NCBI GenBank assembly: GCA_026119935.1
Contig: JALRMH010000047.1
Location: 62,001-126,000 of the forward strand
Length of the DNA stretch: 64,000 nucleotides
DNA from: Endothia cerciana
Lineage: Eukaryota > Ascomycota > Sordariomycetes > Diaporthales > Cryphonectriaceae
Reading direction: 5' to 3'
Part shown: positions 54,610 to 64,000 of the stretch, in pieces
Layout of the letters: each line of letters starts with the position of its first letter
How positions within the stretch are numbered: position 1 is the stretch's first letter
Notes under the pieces: generated by a model
Told to the model about the DNA's origin: nothing
Database searches by the model: none
The model's input: only the letters and a program-made list of their open reading frames with translations
Translations under genes and position numbers: made by a program

Positions 54610-55905
54610 GGAAGAGCGAGGCAATATTAAAGACGATTAGCACTGCTCCTAGGCCATGTCATGTTGATACTGGTCGGCTGCACCGTCCGAGTACGTGTTG
54701 GGTAGATGCTGGACTCATGTTGTGACGATCACCAACGACAACCAAAGCCAAAGCCGAGGTGGAGGCGGCAAGACACGACGCTGTCCAGCGAGTGGACGTC
54801 CCCTCGCATTTGTTATGGCGACATCGGTGCTATGCCTCCTGCAGGGGTTGACGCAATATGAAATCCATGTGGTCGCTCACAAAGTTGGGCTGGAACCAAT
54901 TCAGCCTGCACTGGCGGGTTACCGGCTAGCCACCCTGGAGTGGCCGCCCCGGGCCGTTCCCGCGGGATGCCGAGGTAAGCTGGACCAAATGGTGGCCTCG
55001 CATTTGCGACTCATGTGTCCTTTGTAGTGATGAGCTTTATAGATTTACATAGCTGCCGAGCCGGTCGCCGAGTGCGCGGCCATGCGGGTCATTAAGGGAA
55101 GAGGTTGGCACACTGTCACTTCCGGGGTAGATTTTGCTTAGGTGTGGTTTGTTGAGATGGGTCGCGCCAATCCCGCACCTCCAGTCATCCACTGTAGGGC
55201 GGCCTGATGGTGACCCATAGTGATAAAGGCAAAAATGGCAAGGAGAAGCGATGGACAGCAAGTGGCCGGGCGGGGTGAGGGCTGTGTCCCTTGTATGCGT
55301 GGCCTCAAGGTTTCGGTCGGCAGATCTGATACCGCCGAATCCATCTTCTACATCTGTCTATCCCACCTGACTTTATGGCACTAGCTGCTTTCGGCAATTT
55401 GCATGATCTTCATTCTGCCACACTATAAAAGTCCCAGTTACTTTCCCCCACATGGTAACACCGGAGATAAGAAGAACTTCGCCTTAAACAACAACAATAC
55501 AAATACACAGACTGGTGAAAACATGAAGACTAACATAAAGAGATCAAGGCAGAAGAACAATGAGAAAGCGAAGCTATCGAACCGCAGACCAGAACAGCAC
55601 TGCGCTTAGTGCAGGCGGCGACGTGGCGGCTGGACTAACGCGTCGCCTTTTGGTATGGGCATCGTCCTTGACAGAATCATTCCCCGGGAGTAGGAGGCTG
55701 GTTGGCGCGCAACGCGGCCTCCTGGGAGGTACATGGATGGATATCTTCCTGAACCTCTCTTTCCCATACCTCCCTGAATATGTGCCTCCTGCTGCAGGCT
55801 GCCGCCCTCCTTGCTTTGCGTCTTTGTTGCCCTGTGTAGCGAATGCCTGCCAGAAGCCTTTACAGATTAGCTAAAGTGTCAATTGAATCATGTGGAGTTG
55901 GGACA
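54610..55905. other. weak open frames, no supported gene
   Basis: Plus frames at 54695-55027 (110 codons) and 55560-55874 (104 codons) are unrecognised and could be chance. Confidence 0.3.
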
Positions 55906-56190
55906 TCATACCGGTATCAGATTCTTCACAACCAAGTGCGGCCCCCCATTGTCTGTGGCTAGCTGCTGGCACCGGGCCTCGACGGCGGACAGCTTCGACT
56001 CCAGGGGGTGAACCTGGCCCTGGAAGGACACGGCCTGTTGTTCCCAATGGCGAGCATTGGTTTGAGTCTGAAGTAACAGGGTTCGGGTGACGTTGTGGCC
56101 ATCAGCTTCCTGCTTGAGGCGGGCTAGCTGGACTTGGACTTCTTGAAAAGGCTGGGCAAGCTGCTGGGGGTTGGCGGGGACAGAAGACAT
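55906..56190 (-). CDS. short coiled-coil protein, 94 aa
   Basis: From ATG 56190 the frame begins SSVPANPQQLAQPFQEVQVQ and forms one long amphipathic helix (LARLKQEADGHNV, QGQVHPLESKLSAVEARCQQ). No other domain. Two more coiled-coil frames occur within 2.5 kb (57.9-58.2 and 58.4-58.9 kb), suggesting a local family or one dispersed gene set. Function unknown. Confidence 0.4.
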   Translation of the reverse strand: MSSVPANPQQLAQPFQEVQVQLARLKQEADGHNVTRTLLLQTQTNARHWEQQAVSFQGQVHPLESKLSAVEARCQQLATDNGGPHLVVKNLIPV

Positions 56191-56392
56191 GTTGATTTTG
56201 CTCAAATGGAATGGGATAGTCTGTAGGATCTTGGGGAACTCGAAAGAGAAACAAGGAAACATATCATTTCTACCTAATATACGTCCGTCGATGTGGTACA
56301 AATCAAGCGTTCTCCAAGCACAGCCCTCCAGTTTCCAATTATAGAGGTCCTGAAATAAATAGCCGCTCGAGCAAGCCTTCCGGGTCCCAAGA

Positions 56393-57413
56393 TTAACGGC
56401 CTGGTGGCGTTGGACTGGTCTCGCACAAGGAACACGAAAAGCTCGTTGTGGTGGTCAGCATGGTCAGGGTGCTTGTGAACACCGCCAAGGATAGAGAGGA
56501 TGCTTGTGGCGTAGCGCTGGATGTCTCGAACACGCCATCTGTAGAGTCAGACGTATGCACGGACGAGGCGGATGTAGCTGGGACATCATCGGAGGTCGTA
56601 ACTGAGCTCAAGAGCGGTCCTGGCCCAGGAAGAGGCATGCCCGTAGTATCTGGTGGTAAGCTCGTTACGCTGGAGGCCGTGGCCGAGTTCGAGACCGTTC
56701 CTGGCCCAGGCAGAGGCACGCTCATAGTGCCAGGCGGCAAGCTCGATATGCTGGAGGCCCCTGATTGTGCAACTGTAGCATCAGGCGACACATTGCCAGC
56801 ACCGGCCGAAAAGCTCGTTGTGCTCGACTGGGTGGAGGTGGTAACGGTATGCACCTCTGTGTGTCTTCCACTCGTTGCTGTCTCCAACAGCGTGGTAGGA
56901 ATCCAGATGGGCTCAATGCACCCTACAGGTCCGTTCTGAACGCTGGTGATAAGGTCGGATCGATTGGCCCCATTCGTCACAGTTGCGCTGTTGCAGGTCT
57001 CGCCCGGCTGGCCCGCGCAGCGGCTACGATCTATAAGTATGTGTAGGGTTGTTGGTAGCTGGAAGGGAGGGAGTGACGAACAGGGACACCAGGGCATCCC
57101 CGTCTGGGGATTCTGGGGGCACGATCAACTGAGCTAGCTGAGCGCCGGAGCAGACTATTGGCTCGAAAATGAATATGATGGGCAAGAAGTGATCGTCAGA
57201 GTATGTCAGGGTGGCCTCGCATGTGACGTTGAAGGGGTTGTCGATTCTTCGCTGGTCAGTAAAGGGATTCCTGAGCCTATGCGAGGTACTTACTCAAAGG
57301 ATAGCGGGGACCCAGCCATCAGGCTGATAGGGGGGTTGCATCCGGCATATTTTTGGGAACACATCCGCTGCCGCGGTGGCGATGAGCAGCAAGCCGATCG
57401 AGAGGCGGAGCAT
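56393..57413 (-). pseudogene. secreted Ser/Thr-rich protein with signal peptide, broken
   Basis: ATG 57413 opens a clear signal peptide (MLRLSIGLLLIATAAADVFP). The same frame continues, apart from one TGA at about 57300, through FNVTCEATLTYSDDHFLPII and IVCSGAQLAQLIVPPESPDG to about 57030, then needs a one-base shift to continue as CAGQPGETCNSATVTNGANR in the next frame. The C-terminal half is Ser/Thr-rich with two imperfect 35-residue repeats (SISSLPPGTMSVPLPGPGT, VTSLPPDTTGMPLPGPGPL), typical of a heavily O-glycosylated wall or secreted protein. The TGA is followed by GTAAGT and might instead mark an intron that I could not complete. Confidence 0.5.
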
Positions 57414-57697
57414 TGTACCTGGAAATGTTAGCTCTGGGGCCATGCAAGAGAAGGATGCGGCACGTTCGGGTCACAAAGACATCGGAATTTGCCCACAGAT
57501 GCCGTGACTGGGCCGAGACGACCAGCGAATTTATAGGCGCTGGTGTATTCTGGGAAGGAGTGCTTTTCGGTAACCTCGATCTCAGAACTAGTTTCTCGAA
57601 GAAGGTGTACCAACACTGTTATAAAACGACAACAGTCAGTCGGACTGGAATGCTGGATGGTCTTTGGCAATGCGATCCTTTCATCACCACAAACATC

Positions 57698-58179
57698 ATG
57701 GACAACGACTACCAGCACGTTTTCACGAGCGATTTGCTCGACTCAGACTGCGCGCTATCTCTCCCGACCAACACCAGTGCAATCACCAGTGCAACCACCA
57801 GTGCAACCACCACTGGTACCGGCGTTGGAGCCGCATGCGGCACCAACAAGGGAGGTCATAGCGCTTGTGACGGGAACATCAAAGGGTATGCCTCTGCCTC
57901 CAAGCGAGTGGACCATACTGACCTCGCAGGGTCCTGGAGAGTCTGATGTTGAAGGTGACCTACTTGGAAAGAGAAATCTCAAGAATCTCCAGTCATGAGC
58001 GCAGATTCGATCACATCGATATGGAGATGGCCCGACAGGACCGACTCGACAAGATGGAGAAAGACATCCATAAAGTGGTTCAAAATACCAGCAACCTCCA
58101 GACAGAGCTGAGGTCCTCTGCCGTGGACCTAACCTCGCGGATCAAGCAGGTGGAGGTCTACCCAACTCAACCCGAGTGA
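57698..58179 (+). pseudogene. coiled-coil protein with frame breaks
   Basis: ATG 57698 opens DNDYQHVFTSDLLDSDCALS; a Pro/Gln repeat region and TREVIALVTGTSKGMPLPPS appear in a second frame, and from 57946 a third frame gives a strong coiled coil (YLEREISRISSHERRFDHID; RLDKMEKDIHKVVQNTSNLQ). A 9-bp tandem repeat (ACCAGTGCA) lies at 57785-57810. One-base shifts are needed at two places. Either a pseudogene or sequence errors. Confidence 0.35.
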
Positions 58180-58386
58180 CGAGAAACACTGACGGGGAAT
58201 CCTAGCACGCGGGTAGTGCTTATGGGCCCACAAACCAGTTCGGGTTGCTAGTTTGCTGTTGCTGGTTCTGGGTGTCCTAGCTGGTTTCCCGTTTCCATGA
58301 CCATGCAGGTACCTATGTAGCTCGAAGCATAAAAGATCAACATTGCTCCTACCATCTTCTGACTGTGCCACCGGTCCGGCTCAACG

Positions 58387-58867
58387 ATGACCCCTAACAA
58401 GATCCTGCCGCCGACACCACCAGATCCCACAGGGAAGAACACCGCTGCCCTGCCACCCGTGTATTCTTCAGAAACGTATGCCCGCCTCCTCGAGCAAGAG
58501 AATGAACAGCTCAGGCTGAAGAATCACCAACTGCAGCTACGTCTGAGCTGTGTCGAGTCCAAGGTCAACATATATAATATGCAAAAGCGGACTCATAAGG
58601 AGCAAGCAGAGGGGTTTGGCGATGCATTGAAACGTCGGGATGCGCTCGCTGGTGGGAGAGATTGCCGAGACCATTATTAGCGCATTTCAGAGGTACAAAC
58701 AAACGATTCAGGAGCAAGGCAAGGAAGGCGAGGAGATCAAGGTGTTCAATGGCTTGAGTGGGTTCGACGAGGACAACCTGCAATCTAAAAACGGCCTGGA
58801 CTTGGGGGCCCCCCATCCCGGTGAACAGTTCCTCGGTGCGAACGTTGACGGGAAACACTCAATCTAA
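58387..58867 (+). pseudogene. coiled-coil protein with one frameshift
   Basis: ATG 58387, Pro-rich start (PPTPPDPTGKN), then a coiled coil (YARLLEQENEQLRLKNHQLQ). Near 58637, at a GGG, the frame shifts by one and continues GEIAETIISAFQRYKQTIQE to 58867. Read through, it is about 155 residues. Function unknown. Confidence 0.45.
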
Positions 58868-59095
58868 AGAGTCCTTTTCGAAGCACGATTTCTAGGCGAT
58901 TGTTGGCGGCAACCGGCATTCCAATAGCTACTCTTTCTGGAAAACGGTCAGTTGCACCGCACAGCGGTGACGGCGAGGGGGGCGGTTGCGTGTGTACATT
59001 TGGGCTAGAAGAAGACCCAGCTCGCACTGGACAGAACAGTACTGATATCTCCTTTGCTTCATTCCTTTGTACATGTCTCTGTAAGGCTCTCCATC

Positions 59096-59827
59096 ATGTC
59101 GGAAAACCCCGTCTTTCTCAATTGCAGGGTCAGGAACGTTGACGGCAGCCCAGTGGCCGGCATCTATGCCCGCTCGCTTTGTCTGGCCCAGCCGAGTATT
59201 GTCTTTGACGGCTGCACTGACTCCGCAGGGGAAATCTGGGGCTGGTCTCATCATCAGGACCCCACGGATCAAGGACAGTACTGGTTGCGCTGCTCCGAGG
59301 GCAGTTACTGGCGGGTTTTCATCGATACCCCGAATCATGCATTTCCAAGCTTATCAGCCGACCTTCGTATTTCAGGGAACACCGACGCCCATGCCAACAT
59401 CACCCTAACCATTGCGCCACATACAGTCGCTATCAGCAACGGATCTATGGAAGACATTTCTCGACGAAACGGCATTAGCCTGCGCGATCTGACCCCCGGC
59501 TCCGCAGGCCCACACATTGGAGGACCACGAAGATCCTCTTCAGTGGGCAGCATATCCGGCATCAGTAGCTTCACTCTGGACAGTGAACGAATGCCTGTTC
59601 TGAACGACGCGGGGTCGATCGTTTCCCCAACACACTCTCCACGGTCTTCGGGAGAAATAGCCAGAGCTGGTGATATTGTTTTAGAAGAATGGTTCGAGAC
59701 ACAGACGGGCATGGAAACGGGGGCCTGTGTGGAGAGCCCTCTGGGCCACAAGCGCAAACATGCTGAGAAGGATTCCTCTGACGAGAACATGTCAGTCAAA
59801 CGTGTGAAGACTTGCGAAGGGTACTAG
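59096..59827 (+). CDS. hypothetical protein with N-terminal beta-sandwich-like region, 243 aa
   Basis: ATG 59096. Residues 1-120 (FLNCRVRNVDGSPVAGIYAR, FDGCTDSAGEIWGW, YWRVFIDTPNH) resemble the beta-sandwich of transthyretin/HIUase-like or carboxypeptidase-regulatory domains, a guess from spacing. The C-terminal half is Ser-rich and ends in a basic cluster (GHKRKHAEKDSSDENMSVKR) suited to nuclear import. The frame is unbroken. No neighbour explains it. Confidence 0.5.
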   Translation: MSENPVFLNCRVRNVDGSPVAGIYARSLCLAQPSIVFDGCTDSAGEIWGWSHHQDPTDQGQYWLRCSEGSYWRVFIDTPNHAFPSLSADLRISGNTDAHANITLTIAPHTVAISNGSMEDISRRNGISLRDLTPGSAGPHIGGPRRSSSVGSISGISSFTLDSERMPVLNDAGSIVSPTHSPRSSGEIARAGDIVLEEWFETQTGMETGACVESPLGHKRKHAEKDSSDENMSVKRVKTCEGY

Positions 59828-60060
59828 CTGGGCAAGACAACAAAGGCCCCAAACACGCGGAGGTTTCCTTGAACGTCTTGATGATGTGCGATTTGATTTG
59901 CCCGGTTTTTGATATGATAGTCTGCTACTTAATTTATGATCAATGGAGTTCAAGTTTGACCGTGTAGCATACGATTTGACTACCGAATAGATTCAATGTG
60001 ACAGAAATGTGATGGTCACCATATCACTTTCCTCCTCCCTATTCTGTGTCAGAACTCTGC

Positions 60061-60285
60061 TTACCACTGATCCACCAGCGTTACCACTGTCTCGCAGGTA
60101 TGAACTTCGGCTGAAGTCCTCCGCCACGGACGTCGGGATTCTTCCCGAGGTCTTTCAATTATAGCTTCCAGTCGGATTCCTAGTCTCGCCACCGTCAGCC
60201 CAACAGGCGCCTCATCCCCCTCTGGTCTATGCAAGTGCACGATGGAAGTGCTCTGCCGAAGTGCTCTGCCGAAGTGTTCCGGCAT
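60061..60285 (-). CDS. small hypothetical ORF, 74 aa
   Basis: From ATG 60285; text is protein-like (TSIVHLHRPEGDEAPVGLTV, LGIRLEAIIERPREE). A short duplication (GCTCTGCCGAAGT twice) lies just before its start at about 60250. No family recognised. Confidence 0.3.
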   Translation of the reverse strand: MPEHFGRALRQSTSIVHLHRPEGDEAPVGLTVARLGIRLEAIIERPREESRRPWRRTSAEVHTCETVVTLVDQW

Positions 60286-60515
60286 TTTGGGGTGGTGAGG
60301 GAGGTGCTGCCCAGGTGGAGGGGGGAGGTTGGTGGAGGCGGATAACAAACCAATCAGAAGATTGCATAGACGCTGGGAGGATCAATCGGGGAGAGACCCT
60401 GGCTCAATCTAGAGTACACCAGAAAGTCGGCGCATGGTCTACTCCATCCCCTCGTGGGTCGCGTGGGCTATTCAGTCCATCAGGAAGAATAACGTTCTAT
60501 TTGCGTCCTGTCTGC

Positions 60516-61190
60516 TTATATCTCTACGGGCATGAAAGATCCCTCCTCATTGACGAGCCCTGTGATAGTCATATCGGACGCAAGGTATGCTGAATTCTCC
60601 AGCGCCAGCCGACACGTTGCACGTATGCACAAGTAGCGTTGGTCTCGCATGGCGTTGAGGACCGACTGTGGAGTGTCCATCACTGTTGTGGGACCGTCGC
60701 CACTCCTACGGTTCACTGCTGTCTTGAGCCTGTCCCGACAGTACCAGACGGAGATGTTGGTGAACTGCGTCTTCGATGTAGCGACGGTCCAGACGTCTTT
60801 CGTCCAAGTGCCCAGCTGTCCCTTCAGGGGTAAGCCCTGTTGATGAAGTGCTGAGAGGCAGGCGATAGCTTCAACCAGGACAGGGCCCCTTCCCAGGCTT
60901 TGTGAGGCGTGGCGCAAAGCTTGCCGCATGGCGTCTGGGACGACCTCGAATGAAGACAGGGTCCGTCGCCGTCCTTGAAGCCGGGCACCCCTGTCCGGCA
61001 GAGTGTTGTATGGCCGGAAGTTGAGCATCACAGGTGGAGCCTCAAGAGGAGCAGGTTCAAGTGTGGCTGGCAACATTTTGCGTAAAGCCTCAGACAGCTG
61101 GCCCTGGTATAGTGCCAGTGGGTCCTGAGAAGGGAGCTCGTCAGGGTCCGGTTGGGGGCCTTGAAGGAGGTCCGCCTGCTCTTGCGACAT
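60516..61190 (-). CDS. hypothetical protein, 224 aa
   Basis: ATG 61190. Gln/Pro/Asp-rich start (SQEQADLLQGPQPDPDE), then a mixed alpha/beta-like body (LSSFEVVPDAMRQALRHASQ, VLVEAIACLSALHQQGLPLK, SVLNAMRDQRYLCIRATCRL). Unbroken frame, no motif I can name. Confidence 0.4.
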   Translation of the reverse strand: MSQEQADLLQGPQPDPDELPSQDPLALYQGQLSEALRKMLPATLEPAPLEAPPVMLNFRPYNTLPDRGARLQGRRRTLSSFEVVPDAMRQALRHASQSLGRGPVLVEAIACLSALHQQGLPLKGQLGTWTKDVWTVATSKTQFTNISVWYCRDRLKTAVNRRSGDGPTTVMDTPQSVLNAMRDQRYLCIRATCRLALENSAYLASDMTITGLVNEEGSFMPVEI

Positions 61191-61935
61191 TTTGGCTCCG
61201 TGACTGTTGGTTCCCGAGATCTTCTCCCCTCAGCAGCTCCAGTAAGATGACCTATATATAGCATTTCGACCAGCTTCAAGACGGGTGCACTGTCTTACTG
61301 CCCGTGTGAGTGGAGTTTCCATTAGTCTGCCGAACAAAAGTATAGGTATGCCACAGAACCAGACCTCATCAGGATGACCGAGAACGGTCACGGTGAGGTA
61401 GCGTCCGGCCGCCGTAGCCGCCATTCTTCAAAGGCATTGTCAAACTGGGGGTTTCGGAGAAATAGAACGCGGACATTTCGAAGATTCGAACAAAACATGT
61501 TAAAGAAAGATTTCGAAGAAATCGAAAACGGACATCTCGAATAAGTTTTCCAGGAACTGAATCCGGAAAGACCACTAGCGTACAAACAGAACACCAAAAA
61601 TAGGGAGGCAGTGTCCGGCCGGTCTGCTGGCCGGCGCTTCTAAGAGAGACTCCGTGCTTAAATTCGCATGTTATAAAGAGGCCGTCGCTCTTGGTGGTCT
61701 TCGCTCTTCAATTCTTGTTCGGTCACTGCTCTCTCCTCCCTTTTCCTGTCAGTGTCAGATACGTTTCACAAGACACTGTCCACTTTCTATCATCTTGTCT
61801 CTTCTCAGCCCTACACCCCATCCTCAATCGTACAGCCCCATACTCATACCTGGTGCGGGTGTAGATCCGACCAGCAACCCTCCACACGTCTAAAACACCG
61901 AGTATACCCCACGTCAACATCCTAAAGCCACCAGA
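61191..61935. other. intergenic with a 31-nt duplicated motif
   Basis: Two related 31-nt units at 61452-61482 and 61511-61541 (TTTCGRAGAAAT...CGGACATYTCGAA). Pyrimidine-rich leader before the MADS-like frame. Confidence 0.5.
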
Positions 61936-62359
61936 ATGTCGACGAAGGACTCCTACCTGTTGAAGAAGTCGTGGTTGCAAAAGGCGAGGGGGCATTTTCA
62001 AGAAAGGGGACGAGACTCGGCAGAAATTCAATGCTTATGTGGCTATCTTCATTGAAAAGGATGGTGTTATGTATAGCTACAAGTCACACGCCGACTTCCT
62101 GGCTCAATTGTCCGGATCAGTGAGACCAACCAACCTCACGACGCCCGACCGCTTTGTGACGGTTGCGCAGCAACGGTGTGACGAAAGCCCGCTGTCCCAG
62201 GGCTCGGTGGACTACGATGCTGTTGGCCTCGCCTCCGAGGCTTCGGAGCCGAGGCCGCAGGCTTCAGGCGTTGTCAGGTCCATGCAGAAGCCGATGGCGC
62301 GCGACTACTTCAACTTCACCGCAATGGACAACTTCTCTGAAAGAGATCTGGTGCCGTGA
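61936..62359 (+). pseudogene. MADS-box-like small protein, frameshift in a G run
   Basis: ATG 61936 reads MSTKDSYLLKKSWLQKARG; at the run of five G (61988-61992) the frame must drop one base to continue GIFKKGDETRQKFNAYVAIF, then IEKDGVMYSYKSH to TGA at 62359. The joined text resembles the basic helix and beta strand of fungal SRF/MADS-like proteins, which bind DNA as dimers. The second part is Ser/Pro-rich. One base in a homopolymer is all that separates it from an intact gene of about 140 residues. Confidence 0.45.
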
Positions 62360-62419
62360 AAGGATGGCTCCCATCGTTAAAGTGTCCAGGTTAGAATGGT
62401 CTTATGATTTAGAACCTAT

Positions 62420-64000
62420 CTAAATGAGCAATGTACGGAGCTGGTCCTCCATTTGGTCTATCTTCTCGACTACAGCATGTTTCGCCAGTGATATGACTCG
62501 ACAAGTGGGATGCGCTGCAATCAGGTCGCACAATTTAACTGGACAATTGCTGAGCCCTCGATACACAGACGCGGTAGACCGTCCATTGACCTTTATGCTG
62601 CAAGTAATGTCTGTGTCGTCTGAGGCCACGCGGAGATACAAAACCCGTTCGAAAGAGCACCCAGCGCCGATGCGGTCCCAGACAAATGACAGACAGAGGT
62701 CCAGTTGCCGCGCCTCCTGATGCCCTCCAAACTCAACTCTGGCCTCGTTCGTCCGCAATCTCATGATCAGGTTCGCGAGATCCGGTCCCGGTAGCAGGCG
62801 GCACTTTACGGTCACCGCGATGCTCACGGGCGATTGGGGCCAAAGAAGGGGAATCTGCCCGGGTTCGACATAGAAGAGCGAGGCAACGAGCTTATCAGCT
62901 GCTGTGGTGACTTGTGCCTCCTCGGATTGGCCCCCGTGGTATTGTAGCAGTACATCGACCTTGCAGCCGGGCCAGAGACGTTTAGCTTCGGCCTCAGGGC
63001 CATCTCCTGGACTGGGCAGGATGATGGCCCGGGCGGAGTCGCTATGGTATTCCGCTCGGCGAAATGTAAGCCGTCGACCGAATTTGAACGCATGCCGTGT
63101 CACTTTGGCATGAACGATGCCAGGGAGGTGATGAATGCATTCCTCGACCGGTGCCTTCTTGCAGAAGATCATAAGAACGAAGAAGATACCGACACCCACT
63201 AGCCGCCACCATGTCGAAATTTTCATGCAAAGGAGTGCGCAGCTGGCTTCGTACTTGCTGTAGCAGACGGGCGATTGCCGGCGCATCAGCTGCGGTGCCG
63301 CCGAGACTCAACACCCGTATACCTGCTGTCGGTGGCTTTGCACGCACCTGCTCGTCATTATTCAGAAAACAAACGGGGCACTGGCTAGTTCCGTGACGGT
63401 AGATGCAAAAGTCGCAGAGGCAATGACCACAGGTCAGCGTGCTATAGGGCCGGGAGGCCAGGCAGGAAAAGGCAGAGCGTTTGGCGACACAAATCACCCA
63501 CCACTTGTTTGCTATTCACGCTGTCCCACGCTCGTATCGCCTCCAGAAGAGCCCCCCGTGATGGCGCTTTTCCTTCATACAGGTGTGAGGCGAATGACGT
63601 GAAGTTGCTGCGCACAGCTGCGACAAATTCTTCCTATACGACATCCCCCTTTAAACGGTCCAGATGCGGCTGATAGAGCTCCTCAAATATGTCGTCGGGC
63701 CGGAATGCTAGCAGGGGTCAGCACCTATCGGATATTTCGCACACTTGAAGCTGAGCTGGGACAGTTGTTTAATCAGGTCCGCAGAGGGGAGCCGACCACG
63801 CGCACTTTAAGCGTCACATCTGTGAACGGCTGGCCGGAAACGAGCCCCAGGAAACCGAGGATGTTTTCATCACCAGAACTGATCTTCTCCACAAAGCTGA
63901 TGATGCTGCCGTTCTCCTTCCCATTCCCATTCCCACGCTGCTCGCAGACCCTGTCCTATTCTGAGCCACGATGAACGAATTCCTCATCGGTTCCTGCGAG
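62420..64000 (-). pseudogene. RING-patatin-like phospholipase gene, several frame breaks, runs off the edge
   Basis: On the minus strand: an N-terminal part (about 63980-63600; SFVEKISSGDENILGFLGLV and RSNFTSFASHLYEGKAPSRG), a RING-like CGHCLCDFCIYRHGTSQCPV at about 63440, then PPTAGIRVLSLGG where patatins have the oxyanion DGGGxxG loop, NFDMVAASG near the expected GxSxG, KKAPVEECIHH, and a C-terminal beta region (LFYVEPGQIPLLWPQSPV). Frames change near 63530, 63215 and elsewhere. The active-site text is degenerate, so lipase activity is unlikely. RING-patatin proteins are common in fungal accessory regions and patatin-like genes occur as Starship cargo. The 5' end lies outside the window. 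Confidence 0.55.

Overview
This window looks like a repeat-rich, accessory stretch of a filamentous ascomycete genome (Pezizomycotina; the protein families recall Eurotiales and Hypocreales, but I cannot name a genus). The evidence is short GT-AG introns of about 45-140 bp, fungal-specific families (Est1-type DNA-binding, DUF3435 tyrosine recombinase, BCS1-like AAA ATPase, Zn2Cys6-type middle region, RING-patatin), Ty1/copia and Ty3/gypsy debris, and the footprint of repeat-induced point mutation (RIP): reading frames broken mainly by C-to-T and G-to-A changes such as TGG to TAG and CAG to TAG.

Layout. 0-0.8 kb: 3' part of a SET-domain gene. 1.2-7.5 kb: a copia fragment on the minus strand and two gypsy-type 3' ends that converge tail to tail, with an antisense Cys-rich ORF in each and a tRNA-like sequence. 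7.7-10.2 kb: a bZIP reading frame joined to a C2H2 region. 11-12.6 kb: a broken fungal transcription-factor body. 13.5-15 kb: a BCS1-like AAA ATPase. 17.1-20.9 kb: a four-exon Ulp1-like peptidase-ankyrin gene broken by one stop. 21.7-28.5 kb: RIP-damaged TPR, SGNH esterase and Est1-type genes and an oxygenase-like gene. 28.5-29.3 and 36.7-37.0 kb: two small intact spliced genes. 32.1-35.9 kb: a decayed SNF2-type helicase whose three recognisable introns each carry a pair of the same palindrome. 39-41.4 kb: a tandem duplication and a long coiled-coil protein gene. 41.4-44 kb: an AT-rich RIP zone with two copies of a 223-bp LTR. 44.2-46.7 kb: a RIP-damaged DUF3435 recombinase, the family that includes Starship captains. 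47.7-64 kb: a GC-richer, less decayed block with an F-box protein, a nuclear-type protein divergent from a protein kinase, several hypothetical genes, coiled-coil and secreted Ser/Thr-rich genes, a MADS-like frame and a RING-patatin gene that runs off the right edge.

How the genes relate: I see no metabolic pathway or operon-like unit. The region reads as a graveyard and landing zone for mobile elements with a few live genes. One reading is that the block right of 44 kb is the relic of a Starship-like element, with the DUF3435 gene at its left end reading inwards and a patatin-like gene as cargo; no boundaries were found, so this is inference. Many genes in the right half are broken by single-base shifts, several next to short homopolymers, so assembly error must be excluded before they are called pseudogenes.
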